A stretch of DNA of 64,000 nt from Smittia aterrima (lineage: Eukaryota > Arthropoda > Insecta > Diptera > Chironomidae). The notes below the pieces were generated by a model. The model did no database searches. It saw only the letters and a program-made list of their open reading frames with translations, and was not told the DNA's origin. How positions within the stretch are numbered: position 1 is the stretch's first letter; each line of letters starts with the position of its first letter. The stretch is taken from assembly GCA_033063855.1 (NCBI GenBank), contig CP093830.1, positions 18,600,854 to 18,664,853 on the forward strand. Direction: 5' to 3'. A program made the translations under genes and the position numbers. Below, piece after piece: positions 35,730-48,191 of this stretch.

Positions 35730-36766
35730 TTACAAGAAATAGTCAGCTTGAGGCTTCTTAAGAGGAATGCCTCGGCTTTCTTGGGGAGCCGCTTCAAATA
35801 TTGTGAAATCTCTTTGGAGATTTTCGTTCAGTTCCAGGATAGCAGCAACGTTCCCGCAGCGATAGCAGTAATTCGGAGCGGACCAAACCGTCAAAACTGT
35901 TTCATTAAAATGCCATTTGTAGCCTTCCATAACGAGCTGGTGAGCTCGGCAGATCATGTCAATATCGTTAGCGGCGTTAAATTGAGCAACGACATCTGAG
36001 CCGAAGAGATAGCCAGCGCCTCTGGGAGAGACTCCCCAGCCATGTGTGTCTTCCGGGTCGCTCCACAACAAATCGCACATCGGTCCATCATGAGGAACTT
36101 CTTGTTTCCGATCGATTGAACGGATTTGATCTAAATACTGAATTGAAGGGCTGAGGCCACCGTGCACACAGAAAATCTTGCCATCAATGATAGCGGAGAG
36201 GCTGAGATAGTCGAAAACTTCAGTGCAGTAACGCCAGACGGTTATCGAGCCATACTTTCGAAGGCACTCGTCGTAGAAACCGTAGACTTGCGTGATTTGG
36301 CGTGACTCGTGATTTCCACGGATCAGAGTGATTCGGTCTGGATAACGAACCTAATGAAATCAAAAAAGTTAGAAGGATTTAAAAAAATTACAAAAAAAAT
36401 AATTTACCTTCAGAGCGAGTAGCAAAAGGAAAGTCTCGACGGAGTAATAGCCGCGATCCACAAAATCTCCCATGAACAAGTAATTTGTCTCTGGAACATC
36501 GCCCCCAACTTTGAAGAGTTCTTTGAGATCATAGAATTGTCCGTGAATATCGCCGCAAACCTGAAAATTTGAGCGTGAAAGGAAAAGCTTTGTAAAAGCA
36601 CCGGTGACGAATTTACCGTAACAGGACTGTCGACTCGTTGTACGTTTCCCTCCTCAACCAGGATTTCGCGCGCCTTTGCACACAGCACCTTCACCTCGTT
36701 TTCTTTAATTATCTCACATCGCTTAAGCTGCTCAATCTGACGATCAAGATCGCTGTATTCACTCAT
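35730..36766 (-). CDS. Pp4-19C: serine/threonine protein phosphatase 4 catalytic subunit
   Basis: 307 residues, exactly the usual PP4C length, from exons 36766-36617, 36560-36408 and 36350-35730 (both junctions phase 0). The N-terminus is SDLDRQIEQLKRC. Metallophosphatase motifs are in order: GDIHG (53-57), GDFVDRG (about 80), GNHES (about 114), then HGGLSP and the metal-binding His regions. It ends DYFL, the carboxymethylated PP2A/PP4-type tail that binds regulatory subunits. PP4 acts in DNA-damage recovery, centrosome function and signalling. The gene lies head to head with beta-COP across 565 bases. The symbol follows the Drosophila orthologue. Confidence 0.97.
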
Positions 36767-37331
36767 TTTCCTGTGAAACTCTTGAATTTGTTGGAAACTA
36801 AAATGGACAAGCCTTGCTTTGGCGTTTCTTCAGTTAGTCGTGTCCACTGCAAACCGAAACGATCTTCTTGATTTAATTGGTTTACTTATGATAACGTAAA
36901 TATAGATTAAACACAGTAGAATGAGCTCAAATGCTTTAAAATTTGTTAAAAAAATTACGAGCCGTTCTTGTTAGAAGGTTGTGTCGACACAAAAAATAAT
37001 GTCGAAACTACGAGACCCCGCGAATAAACTAGGGTGCGTCGAAATTAATATCACGTTGTGGTTGCAACCAGATTGAGAAACTATTAACGATTTAAATATA
37101 CAAATGGCAGAGAATTTGAATTAATTGTTTTCTAATTAAATAAACATTATCAATGTCTCATATTTTCATTAGACAATTATTGCAACCTCTCTTGTGTCAC
37201 TGGTTGCGACGAACCCTAGAATAAACAACAATTCAAATCACAACACCCCGTCGTCGAAAAAAAATCGACACTGAACGTGGCAAAGAAAGAATATCTTGTG
37301 AAATAGAGCTCTGTAATCATTAAGAACGATC
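36767..37331. promoter_or_regulatory. shared upstream region of PP4 and beta-COP
   Basis: 565 bases between two divergent start codons (36766 minus, 37332 plus), so both promoters must lie here or overlap. About a third of it is occupied by a MITE-like element (37029-37219). No TATA box with matching initiator was identified. Confidence 0.5.
37029..37219. mobile_element. MITE-like element with terminal inverted repeats
   Basis: 191 bases bounded by CTAGGGTGCGTCG on the left and the reverse complement of CTAGGGTTCGTCG on the right (12 of 13 match). Weaker inverted pairing continues to GGTTGCAA about 40 bases in from each end. AATAAA flanks it directly on both sides (37023-37028 and 37220-37225), a possible 6-base target duplication. 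A TA duplication with GGGTNCGTCG ends is an alternative reading. It has no coding capacity and an AT-rich core. The transposase family cannot be named from this copy. Confidence 0.65.
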
Positions 37332-40300
37332 ATGTCGTTAGCCGAAAGTGCTTGCTACACGTTAATAAACGCGCCGGACACGGAGCCTTACAATGAGATG
37401 CAAATTAAGCTGGATTTGGGTGAGTTTTCCAACTCACTTAGTTTCGCAAAATTTATTTATCTTTCCTTTACTTCTTAAATAACAGAAAAGGGTGAGATTG
37501 GTGTCAAGATCGAGACATTGAAGAAGGTGATTCAACTGATGCTGAACGGCGAACGTCTGCCTGGACTGTTGATGACAATAATTCGTTTTGTGTTGCCACT
37601 TCAAAATCATACGATCAAGAAATTGTTGTTGATTTATTGGGAAATCGTTCCGAAAGTATCTTCCGATGGGAAATTGTTGCAAGAGATGATCCTCGTTTGC
37701 GATGCTTACCGAAAGGACTTGCAACATCCAAATGAGTTCCTTCGAGGATCAACATTACGTTTCTTGTGCAAATTGAAGGAACCGGAACTTCTTGAGCCAC
37801 TTATGCCAGCAATCCAAGCTTGTCTTGATCATCGTCATTCCTATGTACGTCGAAATGCTGTTTTGGCTATTTTCACGATCTTCAAGAACTTTGAGTGGCT
37901 TGTTCCCGATGGTCCTGAGCTCATTGCTAACTTCCTTGACACTCAACAAGACATGTCATGCAAGAGAAATGCTTTCCTTATGCTTCTTCACGCAGATCAA
38001 GAGCGAGCTCTCAACTATCTCGCATCATGCTTGGATCAAGTTCACAACTTTGGCGACATTCTTCAGCTTGTGATTGTTGAACTGATTTACAAAGTATGTC
38101 ACACTAATCCAGCTGAGCGTTCTCGTTTCATCAGATGCATTTATAACTTGTTGAATTCCAATTCAAACGCTGTTCGCTATGAAGCAGCTGGAACATTAGT
38201 GACACTCTCGACAGCACCCACTGCAATCAAAGCTGCTGTCAGTTGCTATATCGAACTTGTTATTAAAGAAGCCGATAACAACGTCAAGTTAATTGTCTTG
38301 GACAGACTTGTGGCTTTGAAAGAGAACGAGCATACAGAAAGAGTTATGCAGGATTTGGTTATGGATATTTTAAGAATTCTCGCATCAACTGACATCGAAG
38401 TTCGTCGGAAGACTTTGAAACTCGCAATGGATCTTGTATCGTCAAGGAATATTGAAGAAATGGTTTTGGTTTTGAAGAAAGAAGTTGCTAAAACTCACAA
38501 CATTGAGCACGAAGACACTGGAAAGTATCGTCAGCTTCTCGTCCGCACTCTTCACACATGCTCCATCAAATTCCCAGATGTTGCGCAAGCTGTCATTCCA
38601 GCGCTGGTTGAGTTCCTGTCTGACACAAACGAGCTCGCTTCCGCTGACGTTCTTATCTTCATTCGTGAAGCAATCGAAAAGTTCCCTGTGCTTCGTCCTT
38701 TGATTATCGAAAAGCTCCTTGAAGCTTTCCCAGTAATCAAGTCGACAAAAATTCATCGGTCAACGATGTGGATTCTCGGAGAATATGCGGCAAGTGCTAA
38801 GGAAGTCATCGAAGTATTTGATGTCATTCAACAAACTCTTGGTGAAGTTCCAATAGTTGAGATCGAGCAAAAGAAACTCGAGAACAATACGGATTCTGAA
38901 CAACAGAATGGAACAACACCAACTGTCACGACAAGCACGAAAATCACTTCTGATGGAACATATGCCACCCAAAGCGCTTTCAGCGTTCCAGTTGCTCCGA
39001 AGAAAGAGAATCGTCCACCATTACGACAATATTTGATGGATGGTGAGTTCTTTATCGGCACAACATTAGCTGCTACTCTGACGAAGTTGGTGCTTAAATA
39101 CTTTGAATGGGAGGACAAGGAAATCGAGCGCAATCGTCTCTGCACCACTGCAATGTTGATTATGAGCTCAATTATGCATTTGGGTAAATCGGGATTCCCA
39201 AAGAAGCAAATTACTAACGACGATCTCGACAGAATCTTCTTGTGCGTCAAGACTTTGAGCGAAAGAACTCCAGAAATCGTAGAATTGTTTAAGAACGCTT
39301 GTCGTGAAGCTTTAGCTGGCATGCTAACTGCCCAAGCTGAAGAAGAATTAGTTGAAAAGAAAAGCAAGAAGAAGCAAGCAGCAAAGGTTCAAGCTGACGA
39401 TCCCATTTTGCTGACACAACTCGCCACGAATCGTAACGATCAACTTGGGGAAAATGTATTCGAGTCGAGTTTGAACCAAGCTTTAGCCGGAACGAAATCT
39501 ACTGCAATGTCTGATGTTGCTGTTCCAAGCAGCAAATTAAACAAGATCACTCAGCTCACTGGATTCTCTGATCCTGTTTACGCTGAAGCTTATGTCACCG
39601 TCAACCAATTCGACATTCTTATCGATGTGTTAATTGTCAATCAAACGAGTAAGTTGATTAATTAACGAAAAAAACATAAATTTTATAACAAAAACTTTTA
39701 GGCGATACTTTACAAAACTGCACATTGGAACTGGCCACCGTTGGGGACTTGAAACTTGTTGAACGACCACAACCTGTCGTTTTAGCGCCTCATGACTTCT
39801 GCAACATCAAGGCGAATGTTAAAGTATCATCAACCGAAAACGGAATTATTTTTGGTAACATAGGTAAGTCGACTTCAAATAATTTCATTCCAATTGAAGT
39901 AAAACTAAAATCACTTTCAGTTTATGATACGACAACGACAACAAACGTCGTGGTTCTCAACACGATTCATATTGATATCATGGACTATATCATTCCTGCT
40001 TCATGCTCTGACGCTGAGTTCCGTACAATGTGGGTTGAGTTTGAATGGGAGAACAAAGTCGCAGTGAACACAACAATCACCGATTTGCATGAATATCTTC
40101 GCGTTCTTCTCAAGAGCACAAACATGAAGTGTTTGACACCGGAGAAAGCTCTTTCAGGCCAATGTGGATTTATGGCGGCAAATATTTATGCACGATCTAT
40201 TTTCGGAGAAGATGCACTCGCCAACTTGAGTATTGAGAAGCCTTTGGATAATCCAGATGCTCCTGTAACTGGTCACATTCGAATCCGTGCTAAAAGCCAG

Positions 40301-40437
40301 GTACGACGATAATTCATTTGACAATCAAATTCAATTACAAATATTTTTATTTCTTTTAGGGTATGGCATTGAGCTTAGGCGATAAAATCAACCATTCTCA
40401 GAAGAACTTGCTGCAAGAAAAGATTCAAGCTGCTTAA
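37332..40437 (+). CDS. betaCOP: coatomer subunit beta (COPI coat)
   Basis: 956-residue beta-COP from exons 37332-37419, 37486-39648, 39702-39863, 39921-40300 and 40360-40437. It begins MSLAESACYTLINAPD and continues through the adaptin-like HEAT solenoid (EKGEIGVKIETLKKVIQLML onward), a linker rich in Lys/Glu with KKSKKKQ near residue 620, and the C-terminal coatomer beta appendage. Length matches the family (about 950 to 965). It belongs to the same COPI coat as the beta-prime gene on the other side of PP4. The third intron (39864-39920) is 57 bases, a multiple of three, and has no stop in frame. Confidence 0.96.
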
Positions 40438-40854
40438 ATGGATCGGCGATTGCAACACGTCGTATTTAAATTTTATATCTTAATTAAATATTTTTTCCTA
40501 TTCTCTGAGTTTAGAAATAAGCAAGGAACCTAATAAAGAGAAAATCTATAAAATATCTCTGATAATAAATGAGCTTCAACTAGACCCCTCGACAAGTTGC
40601 GAACGACGAATGGATAAAGAAACAGCAGACAGACAGACGAAACCGATTTAGTTCAAAACTCGTCCTAAGCAAACTTTTTACTGAAACTCATCTCTAAAGA
40701 GCTTAACCGTGATCAGCAGTGAAGAAAATCAGTTGTCATTAATTAGCAGAGTCAAGAGCATCAGCCGAAACGCGAGTGGAACATCACAATAGTCCGCCAA
40801 TCGTGATCTCGCGAAAACTGTCGCGTTGTTATAATATATTTAACATTTTTAAAC
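40438..40854. other. intergenic region
   Basis: 417 bases containing beta-COP 3' UTR (AATAAA-type motifs near 40530) and the leader of the UbiA gene. Nothing else seen. Confidence 0.45.
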
Positions 40855-42272
40855 ATGTTCGAGAGCCAGAAACCAATCAAAAAACCAAGTGGGAATGGAA
40901 TCGCTAGCGAGGCTAAGACAGAATCGTTCTCCCGCCCCGCGAAGAAAAATGCACTCATGAAGTATATGTTTGCTCTACGGGTCTGGTCACTCAGTGCGAG
41001 CATCATTCCAACTATCCTCGGTAAGTTGTCCAAGAGCCAAGCAAAAAATCGTGTTGTGCAACAAGTTCCTTGGCATTCATCGATGTGCAGTCAAAAAAAA
41101 TGTTTTGTTTTCGTTTTTCTGTGCGTTTGGAAGGTTCCAAACTGGATCTGTGGCCGAGACAATCGCCTCGCATGTGACGTTACTTCCTGAATCTGTAATC
41201 TAAGTAGGGTGATGATAGTTTCGAAAGATGAATCAATGCCATCGGTCCAAACTGGTCTTAACACTCTTTTTATTTCAATCAACTGTTATTGTTGTTTTCT
41301 CTCTTCATCTCTCTTTTATTTTTAGGCGCTGCAATTTCGTTTCGAACACCAGCTCAGCATGACTTTAGTTTGATAATATTTTTACTCAACGTCATCACAA
41401 TTGCTCTGGTGCATTGTGCTGGAAATGTAGTGAACACTTATTTCGACTATGTCAAGGGAATCGATAACCGAAAGTCAGACGATAGAACACTGGTCGATCA
41501 TATTTTAACGATTGATGAAGTAAATTATTCTTAAATTAGTTGATCGTTGTGACTGAGCCATTTCAATTGTTTCAGGTCGTTTCATTAGGTGCAATACTCT
41601 ACACGTTTGGATGTTTTGGATTCATCTTACTAGCGATGCTGTCACCGGCAAAAATGGAACATTTAGCATTAGTTTACTTTGGAGGATTGTCATCGTCGTT
41701 CCTCTACACCGGCGGAATAGGACTCAAATACATTGCCCTTGGAGATCTTATAATTCTTATTATATTTGGTCCAATTTCTGTAATCTTCTCCTACATGTCG
41801 CAGACAGGCAACATGAACTGGGCCATCATTTATTATGCAATCCCTCTTGCACTCAATACAGAGGCGATTCTTCATAGTAACAACACGAGGGACTCGGAAT
41901 CCGATCAAAAGGTTGGCATCGTCACACTTGCAATTCTTATTGGTCGTACGGCTTCGCATGTCCTTTATGCAATTCTTCTATTCTCACCATACATCATTTT
42001 CGTTGTAATGAGCTTCAAGTTCTCGCTGTGGTTCATCCTCCCACTCGTCACGCTGCCTCAAGCCTTCAAGATAGAAAAGCAGTTTAGGAATGAAAAGACT
42101 CTTCAAGGAGTTCCTCGACAAACCGCCAAGTTAAATTTGTTCTTCGGAATTCTCTATATCGCTTCTTGCTGTTGTGTACGTACATTTTACTTCAAACCTC
42201 GATTTCATATTGAAATTTATTAATTATATAATTTTTTAGGTACCTCACTTACCGTTAATCTCTCGAATTTAA
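40855..42272 (+). CDS. heix: UbiA prenyltransferase (UBIAD1/heix type)
   Basis: 330-residue membrane prenyltransferase from exons 40855-41020, 41326-41519, 41576-42175 and 42240-42272 (phases 1, 0, 0). A soluble N-terminus precedes the core beginning KYMFALRVWSLSASIIPTILG. The first Asp-rich motif is in NVVNTYFDYVKGID, the second in NNTRDSESDQKVG; both bind the Mg-prenyl diphosphate. Eight or nine hydrophobic helices are visible. Length is close to human UBIAD1 (338). The family makes menaquinone-4 and acts in vitamin K and sterol balance; Drosophila heix is the orthologue. The last exon supplies only ten residues (PHLPLISRI preceded by V). Confidence 0.93.
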
Positions 42273-43257
42273 TTTTAATCAACGATTCGCAATCAGGATA
42301 TTCATCGAAACAACGTACTTCTTCAAGACGTACTTAGAAAAGACGACGTTGGCCAACCTCACAATCATATTGCGTGTGCGAATTGAAGAAATAACTCAAG
42401 TAGCTTAAGCTAAAAGATCAGTAAGATGCAGTTTCATTGAGATTTAGTGAGATTGTCGGGCATTATATTTTCTCCTAGCGAGAATGGAAAATCTCTCCTC
42501 TATCTGAAAATGAAATGATCTGTCTTATGAGAAAATCACATATAAGTTATTTAGAAATGATGACGAAGTTTTAGCGATTGAAAAGTATTCCTTAATTTCT
42601 CGTAGATTACGAGACTTTGACAAATTAATTAGAAATTGGTTGATGCGAAAAACTTTTTTTAGAAAGGAAAAAAAATGAGGATCAAATCAATTAAAGTTTA
42701 TCTTTTTCAAAATGTACTTAATTTCAGCTTGTTACATAATTTTAATACTGAAACCTATCAGGATTAACAAATATTTTTCAAAAGCAGAAAACGAAATATC
42801 AAGCTGTAATATCAAATTAATATTATGCAATTTTAAAACAATGGAAGTATGAGGAAAATGACAATAAATGAGAAACATTCTTTAAAAAAAGTTTAATTCG
42901 TTTACAATGATTATGATAAAAAGTTAGAGAAGAACAAAATTATAATTCAAACTTTTGCAGCTCATTTCAGTTGCTACATAAATATTTAAAAAGATATTCC
43001 CAATTCGCGAGATATTCGCGTTTTAATATTTCTCGTTTAAACGGTGAAATTTGAATAGAAGCGTCGCTTTGCTTTATTTTTCAAAAAACAGTGAAAACTC
43101 TAAGAATCGACAGTCAAAAAGTCTGTGAAGAGAGAAATACACGTCAGTGAAATTTAATATAAATCGCGAAGTCGCAGGAAGAACTCTTGCATTATTTAGT
43201 TAAATTTCGTTGAGGGAACATTAGCAAATAGATCAAGGATTAGCTGAAGTTTTCAAA
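42273..43257. other. intergenic region, Gp93 promoter side
   Basis: 985 AT-rich bases between the UbiA stop and the GRP94 start. The last 300 contain a candidate stress element at 43140-43146 and a TCAGT at 43144-43148. No gene is supported. Confidence 0.45.
43140..43146 (-). promoter_or_regulatory. candidate unfolded-protein-response element
   Basis: The minus strand reads TGACGTG, the core of Xbp1/ATF6-type UPR elements, 112 bases before the GRP94 start codon. GRP94 genes are known UPR targets. The overlapping TCAGTG on the + strand could instead be an initiator. Short motif, so chance is possible. Confidence 0.3.
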
Positions 43258-45868
43258 ATGAAGTATTTCATTGCGATAGGAGTCGTTCTTCTGATTTCCA
43301 CAGGTAAAGCATTCGGTTCTCGAAGATTCTTTGCACAATTAAACCATTTGGAGTTTGTTGAACTAACCACATCATCTCTTTGACGTTTCTCTTTATAGGA
43401 CTTCTATTAGTCAGTGGAGACTCAGCCAAAACTGATGGCGATGAAGTGAAAATTGATGCAACATTAAAGGCCGGCACCGGAACAGACTCAGAGACTTTAC
43501 AGAAGGAAGAGGAAGCAATCAACATTGATGGTTTGAACGCGAAACAAGTGAAAGAGATGAGAGATAAGGTAAGTCTGCACTTTCCGGGTTTTTCCAGAAC
43601 GTTTTCATTAATAAATTCGGAGGATTTGTTAGGCCACGTAAGAGTTTTGAAAACTACTAACATTCTTCTTTTTCTTCCATTCCTTATCTCGATTAGGCTG
43701 AGAAACATACTTTCCAAGCTGAAGTCAACAGAATGATGAAACTTATCATCAACTCTCTCTACAAGAACAAAGAGATCTTCCTTCGTGAGTTGATCTCGAA
43801 TGCCAGTGACGCTCTCGACAAGATTCGTCTCATGTCTTTAACCGATCGCTCTGAATTGGACACTAACACCGATTTGTTGATAAGAGTAAAGGCTGATAAG
43901 GAAAATCGAATTCTTCATATCACCGATGGTGGAGTTGGTATGAGCCACAAAGACTTAATCAACAATTTGGGAACAATTGCCAAATCTGGAACCGCTGACT
44001 TCTTGTCGAACATGCAAGACGGAGAACAACAGCAAGATGCAAATGATATGATTGGTCAATTCGGTGTTGGATTCTATTCAGCTTTCTTGGTTGCCGATAA
44101 GGTAACTGTCACCACAAAGCACAACAGCGATAAACAATACATTTGGGAGAGTGATGCCGCCAGCTTCACTATTGTTGAAGATCCACGAGGTGATACTCTT
44201 AAACGAGGCTCACAAATCTCATTGCACTTGAAGGAAGAAGCTCAAGATTTCTTGGAGGAAGATACCATTAAACAATTGATCAAGAAGTATTCGCAGTTCA
44301 TCAACTTCCCCATCTACATGTGGACATCAAAGACTGTTGAAGAGGAAGTTCCAATTGAAGAAGAGAAGCCAGCAGAAAAACCAGCTGAAGATGAGACTGA
44401 TGACGATGAAGCCAAGGTAGAAGATGATAGTGAAACTGAGAAGGCTCCAAAGACCAAGAAGGTCTCAAAGACCGTCTACGACTGGGAATTGATGAACGAC
44501 AGCAAACCTATTTGGACACGCAAGCCCACAGAAGTTACTCAAGAGGAATACACTGAATTCTACAAGAGCTTAACTAAGGACACGTCAGAGCCACTCACAC
44601 AAACTCACTTTATCGCTGAAGGTGAAGTTACATTCAAATCTCTGCTTTTCATCCCGAAGGTTCAACCATCAGAAAGCTTCAACAAATATGGCTCAAAGAC
44701 TGAAAACATCAAACTTTACGTTCGTCGTGTTTTCATCACTGATGAGTTCAATGATATGATGCCCAACTATCTTAACTTCATTCGTGGCGTTGTTGATTCA
44801 GATGATTTGCCTCTGAACGTTTCTCGTGAAACTCTTCAACAACACAAACTTATCAAGGTTATCAAGAAGAAACTCGTTCGCAAAGCTCTTGATTTGCTTA
44901 AGAAATTGGAAGGTGAAGACTACGAGAAGTTCTGGAAGGAATATTCGACTAACATTAAGTTGGGAGTGATGGAAGATCCAAGCAATCGTGCTCGTCTTGC
45001 CAAACTCTTGCGTTTCCAATCATCCAACGGAAAGGAAGGAAAATTGACAAGCTTGTCAGAATACTCGACACGCATGAAGCCAAAGCAAGAATGGATTTAC
45101 TACATCGCAACCTCGAGCCGTGCTGAGGCTGAAAAATCACCCTTCATCGAGCGTCTTGTTGCTCGTGGCTACGAAGTATTGTACCTCGTCGAAGCTGTCG
45201 ACGAATACTCGATCTCAGCATTGCCAGAATTTGACGGCAAGAAATTCCAAAACGTTGCAAAGGAAGGATTCACTCTTCCAGAGTCAGAAGAAGCAAAGGC
45301 CAAGTTTGAGGAGCTTAAGAACAAGTTCGAGCCTTTGGCTAAATGGTTGAGCGACATTGGCTTGAAAGATCAGATCACCAAAGCTTTCGCTTCAGAGAAG
45401 CTTACAAATACTCCATGCGTTCTCGTTGCCAGTATGTTCGGATGGACTGGTAACATGGAGCGTCTTGCACTAGGAAACGCTCACAAGAAGACTAACGACG
45501 TTTCACAATCGTACTATCTCAATCAAAAGAAAGCACTTGAGTTCAATCCCCGTCATCCAGTTATTAAGGAGTTGTTGCGTCGTATCGACGCCGACCCACA
45601 AGACGCAAAAGCAAAGGAGATTGCTGAACTTTTGTTCGATACTGCCGTACTTCGTTCCGGCTACATGCTTCAAGAGACATCGAAGTTTGCCGATAACATC
45701 GATCGCTTATTGCGCACATCAATGAATGTTGAAGAAGAATTCGATCCTGAGTATGAGGAATTCCCAGAGGCGGGAGAAACCCATGACGGCGATGACAACG
45801 CCGATGAAGAAGAAGAAATTCAAGACTCAGAGGATGGTGACATCGAGCATGATCATGAAGAGCTGTAA
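43258..45868 (+). CDS. Gp93: endoplasmin / GRP94 ER Hsp90 chaperone
   Basis: 795 residues from exons 43258-43303, 43399-43568 and 43697-45868 (phases 1, 0). A cleavable signal peptide spans residues 1 to about 23. The Hsp90 N-terminal ATPase follows with NKEIFLRELISNASDALDKI, DGGVGM and GQFGVGFYSAF. An acidic linker (EEEKPAEKPAEDETDDDEAK) leads to the middle and C-terminal domains. The tail is very acidic and ends HDHEEL; the last four residues HEEL replace the common KDEL/HDEL retrieval signal. The protein folds secreted and membrane proteins in the ER, integrins and Toll receptors among them in animals. Length and domain order are typical. Confidence 0.96.
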
Positions 45869-46330
45869 TCACACAAATTTTTCCCCAAAAAATCATGAAA
45901 TCCTATTTCAATCATTTCATTTTCCTCGACATGAACTGAGCTCCCTTACAAAAGATTTTTGTCGATTTCGATTAGATTTAAGTAACATTAAATCCATGTC
46001 TCAGTTGAGAATAGAAAAATTCTGAGTTTTTTTTTATTACATTAAAAATGAAAGTGGAAGCTTAGTCATAAACAGAACAAACGCAAAGTTAATAAAATCA
46101 TTCCCATCAATTGAAAACTTTATTGATATCCTTTTGTCTTTTTGAACATTTACATTATAAAAGTTAAAATTCATCATCGAAAATTGATGCAAAAGGTACA
46201 CGATACATCTAAAAATACTTGATTTAATATCAGAAGAGAGTATTTCGCCTAAAAAGTCTTTACAGTTTTGATTGGAAATCATGTCAGTACGAGAGAAAGT
46301 CACAAAATTAAATTAATTTAAAATATTGAT
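45869..46330. other. intergenic region between convergent genes
   Basis: 462 bases where GRP94 (+) and the PH-PDZ gene (-) converge. It should contain both 3' UTRs. Nothing else seen. Confidence 0.45.
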
Positions 46331-48191
46331 TCATTGCAGCGCGTAATCTCGATAATTTTTCATTGCTTTCAATTCTTTTTTGATTTTCATGATGAAGTCG
46401 GACGGTTGCAATAGCAAGCTCATTTCCAATCCTGACGAGTTTAAAAGCAACTCAGTTTCGTCAAACTTTTTGTTAGAAATCAAACTTAGATTTCTAAAAT
46501 TGATTTGAGTGATGATCCATGTTGAGTCCTCGTCCTGCGACATTGGCCTTGGTGGAATGTGTGAAGAAATGGAGTTGGGAATAATTTCTACAATGGCTGG
46601 AGATGATCCATCTCGAATGATACCAAGACATTGTCCCTCAAACTCTCTTCGAATGAGAAATATTTTTGCTAACGGCAGTCGACGAATTGTCACTTCCACA
46701 AAGAGTCCCGAACACATTTTGATATATTTCTGAGCATCAGCGGGTGATTTCGTGACGATATTGTTTATGGCGAGTAGTTGATCTCCCACATGAAGACAGT
46801 AGAGAACAGGATTTGATTTGAAGCCAGCAATCCAAATGCTGCCTAAAGCAGTCACAAATGCAATTGCGTCAACGCAATCCTTCTTACGCAATTTGAATCT
46901 GATTTCATTGTTGATCTCTTGAGTCAGTTGCTTGACTTGCTTCTCTCGAAGAGAGAGTTTTCGTTTCTCATGCATTGGAGTGTGTTTAGGTGTCGCTGGT
47001 GCTTTTCTCGGTGTGTGAGGATGAGATGGCTCGAGCATAGGCTCAATCACATGAGATGTTGATGGATGATGAATCGCTCTTGCTCCATTATCGTTAATTT
47101 CATCTAAAATTTCATTGTTTTCAACTCCTTGCTTGACTTCAATGGCGTGGACTTCTTCCACAGGCAGCGAGCTGGTTGCATTGCACAGTTGATCGTATTC
47201 TATTTCGATTTTGATTTTCGTGACTTTCGCCTTTTGATTTTGACTTAGATTTTCGTTTTCTGCGATTTTAATCACGGTTATATTATCATTCTGATGATCT
47301 GCCTCGTTAGGAATGTAATCGACTTGAAGCGATGTAGGAAGAATTTCAATTTCTTCATTCTCGTCATCAACTTCGTCAGTAAATGAGTCTTCAAATAAAT
47401 CGTTGAATGAAGGGATGTTCGTTGTGTGTCGCAATGGGTTCGACAGAAGATTGATGAGATTCTGCGAAGTTGTGTTCGATGTAGAAAAGTGATGAACGTC
47501 GATAAAGACTGATCCTTCAGTCGTGTCATCTTCATCGTCAGCTGATATGTTAAATGATTCTAATAACGGTTCGATCTGATCGTCGGATTCTACTGATTCG
47601 CTCTGTGCTGAGAATTCGAGTCCTGGGGGAATTTCAGAAACATTCATTGGACGTTGTGGCAGTGGATCTCGTGGGTTCCTCGTTGATTGAAGGTTTGGCT
47701 TCATTTCAGGTGGTTTCGTGTAAATGTTTTCTTTTGGCGAGAGGATTTTAAGTTCACGCAACTTCTGTTTCAAACAGTTGACCCATTCAATCATGAGATT
47801 CCTAAAAGGTTAATCGACACAAAGAAAGTGAAAGGCAAAACTAAGAAGAAGTGAATTATTGTTACCAAGTTTTAGCTGCGAATGTCACCACATCACAATT
47901 TTCAATTGAAACGTCAAACTCAAAGGTTTCCTGAGGTCCCAGAGCCCTGATCTTCACTCCCACGTACTTGCACTTTTTTAATTCGAGGATCTTGTCAGGA
48001 TTGTGAGTTGCTGCTTGAAGTTTTTTTGAATAAACTAGATAAGATAAGAAGAAAGCAAATTGAATAAGAAAGTTCCTTTATCATTATGATCGGTACTCAC
48101 CTTCCAAGAAGGGCTCATCCTCGTGAAGACATAATATCACAAAAACTTTTTTCGATTGTAAACTTAGAAAACTTTGCTTACATATTTCCAT
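46331..48191 (-). CDS. PH-domain and PDZ-like scaffold protein
   Basis: 576 residues from exons 48191-48101, 48034-47866 and 47801-46331 (phases 1, 2). Residues 1 to about 105 look like a pleckstrin-homology domain ending in the helix WNLMIEWVNCLKQKLRELK. Residues about 110-370 are low-complexity, acidic and Ser/Thr-rich, probably unfolded. From about 377 a PDZ-like domain appears (KKDCVDAIAFVTALGSIWIA, then LHVGDQLLAINN), and a second PDZ-like unit seems to follow (FEGQCLGIIRDG, then AIVEIIPNSI). Suggests a lipid-bound adaptor. I do not recognise a named orthologue with confidence. The donor after 47866 (GTAACA) is weak but is required by the PH-domain frame. Confidence 0.8.

Noticed and set aside
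39725..40312. Single long frame in beta-COP taken as one exon
   Set aside because: It includes a 57-base GT-AG intron; beta-COP homology joins GNI directly to VYDTT.
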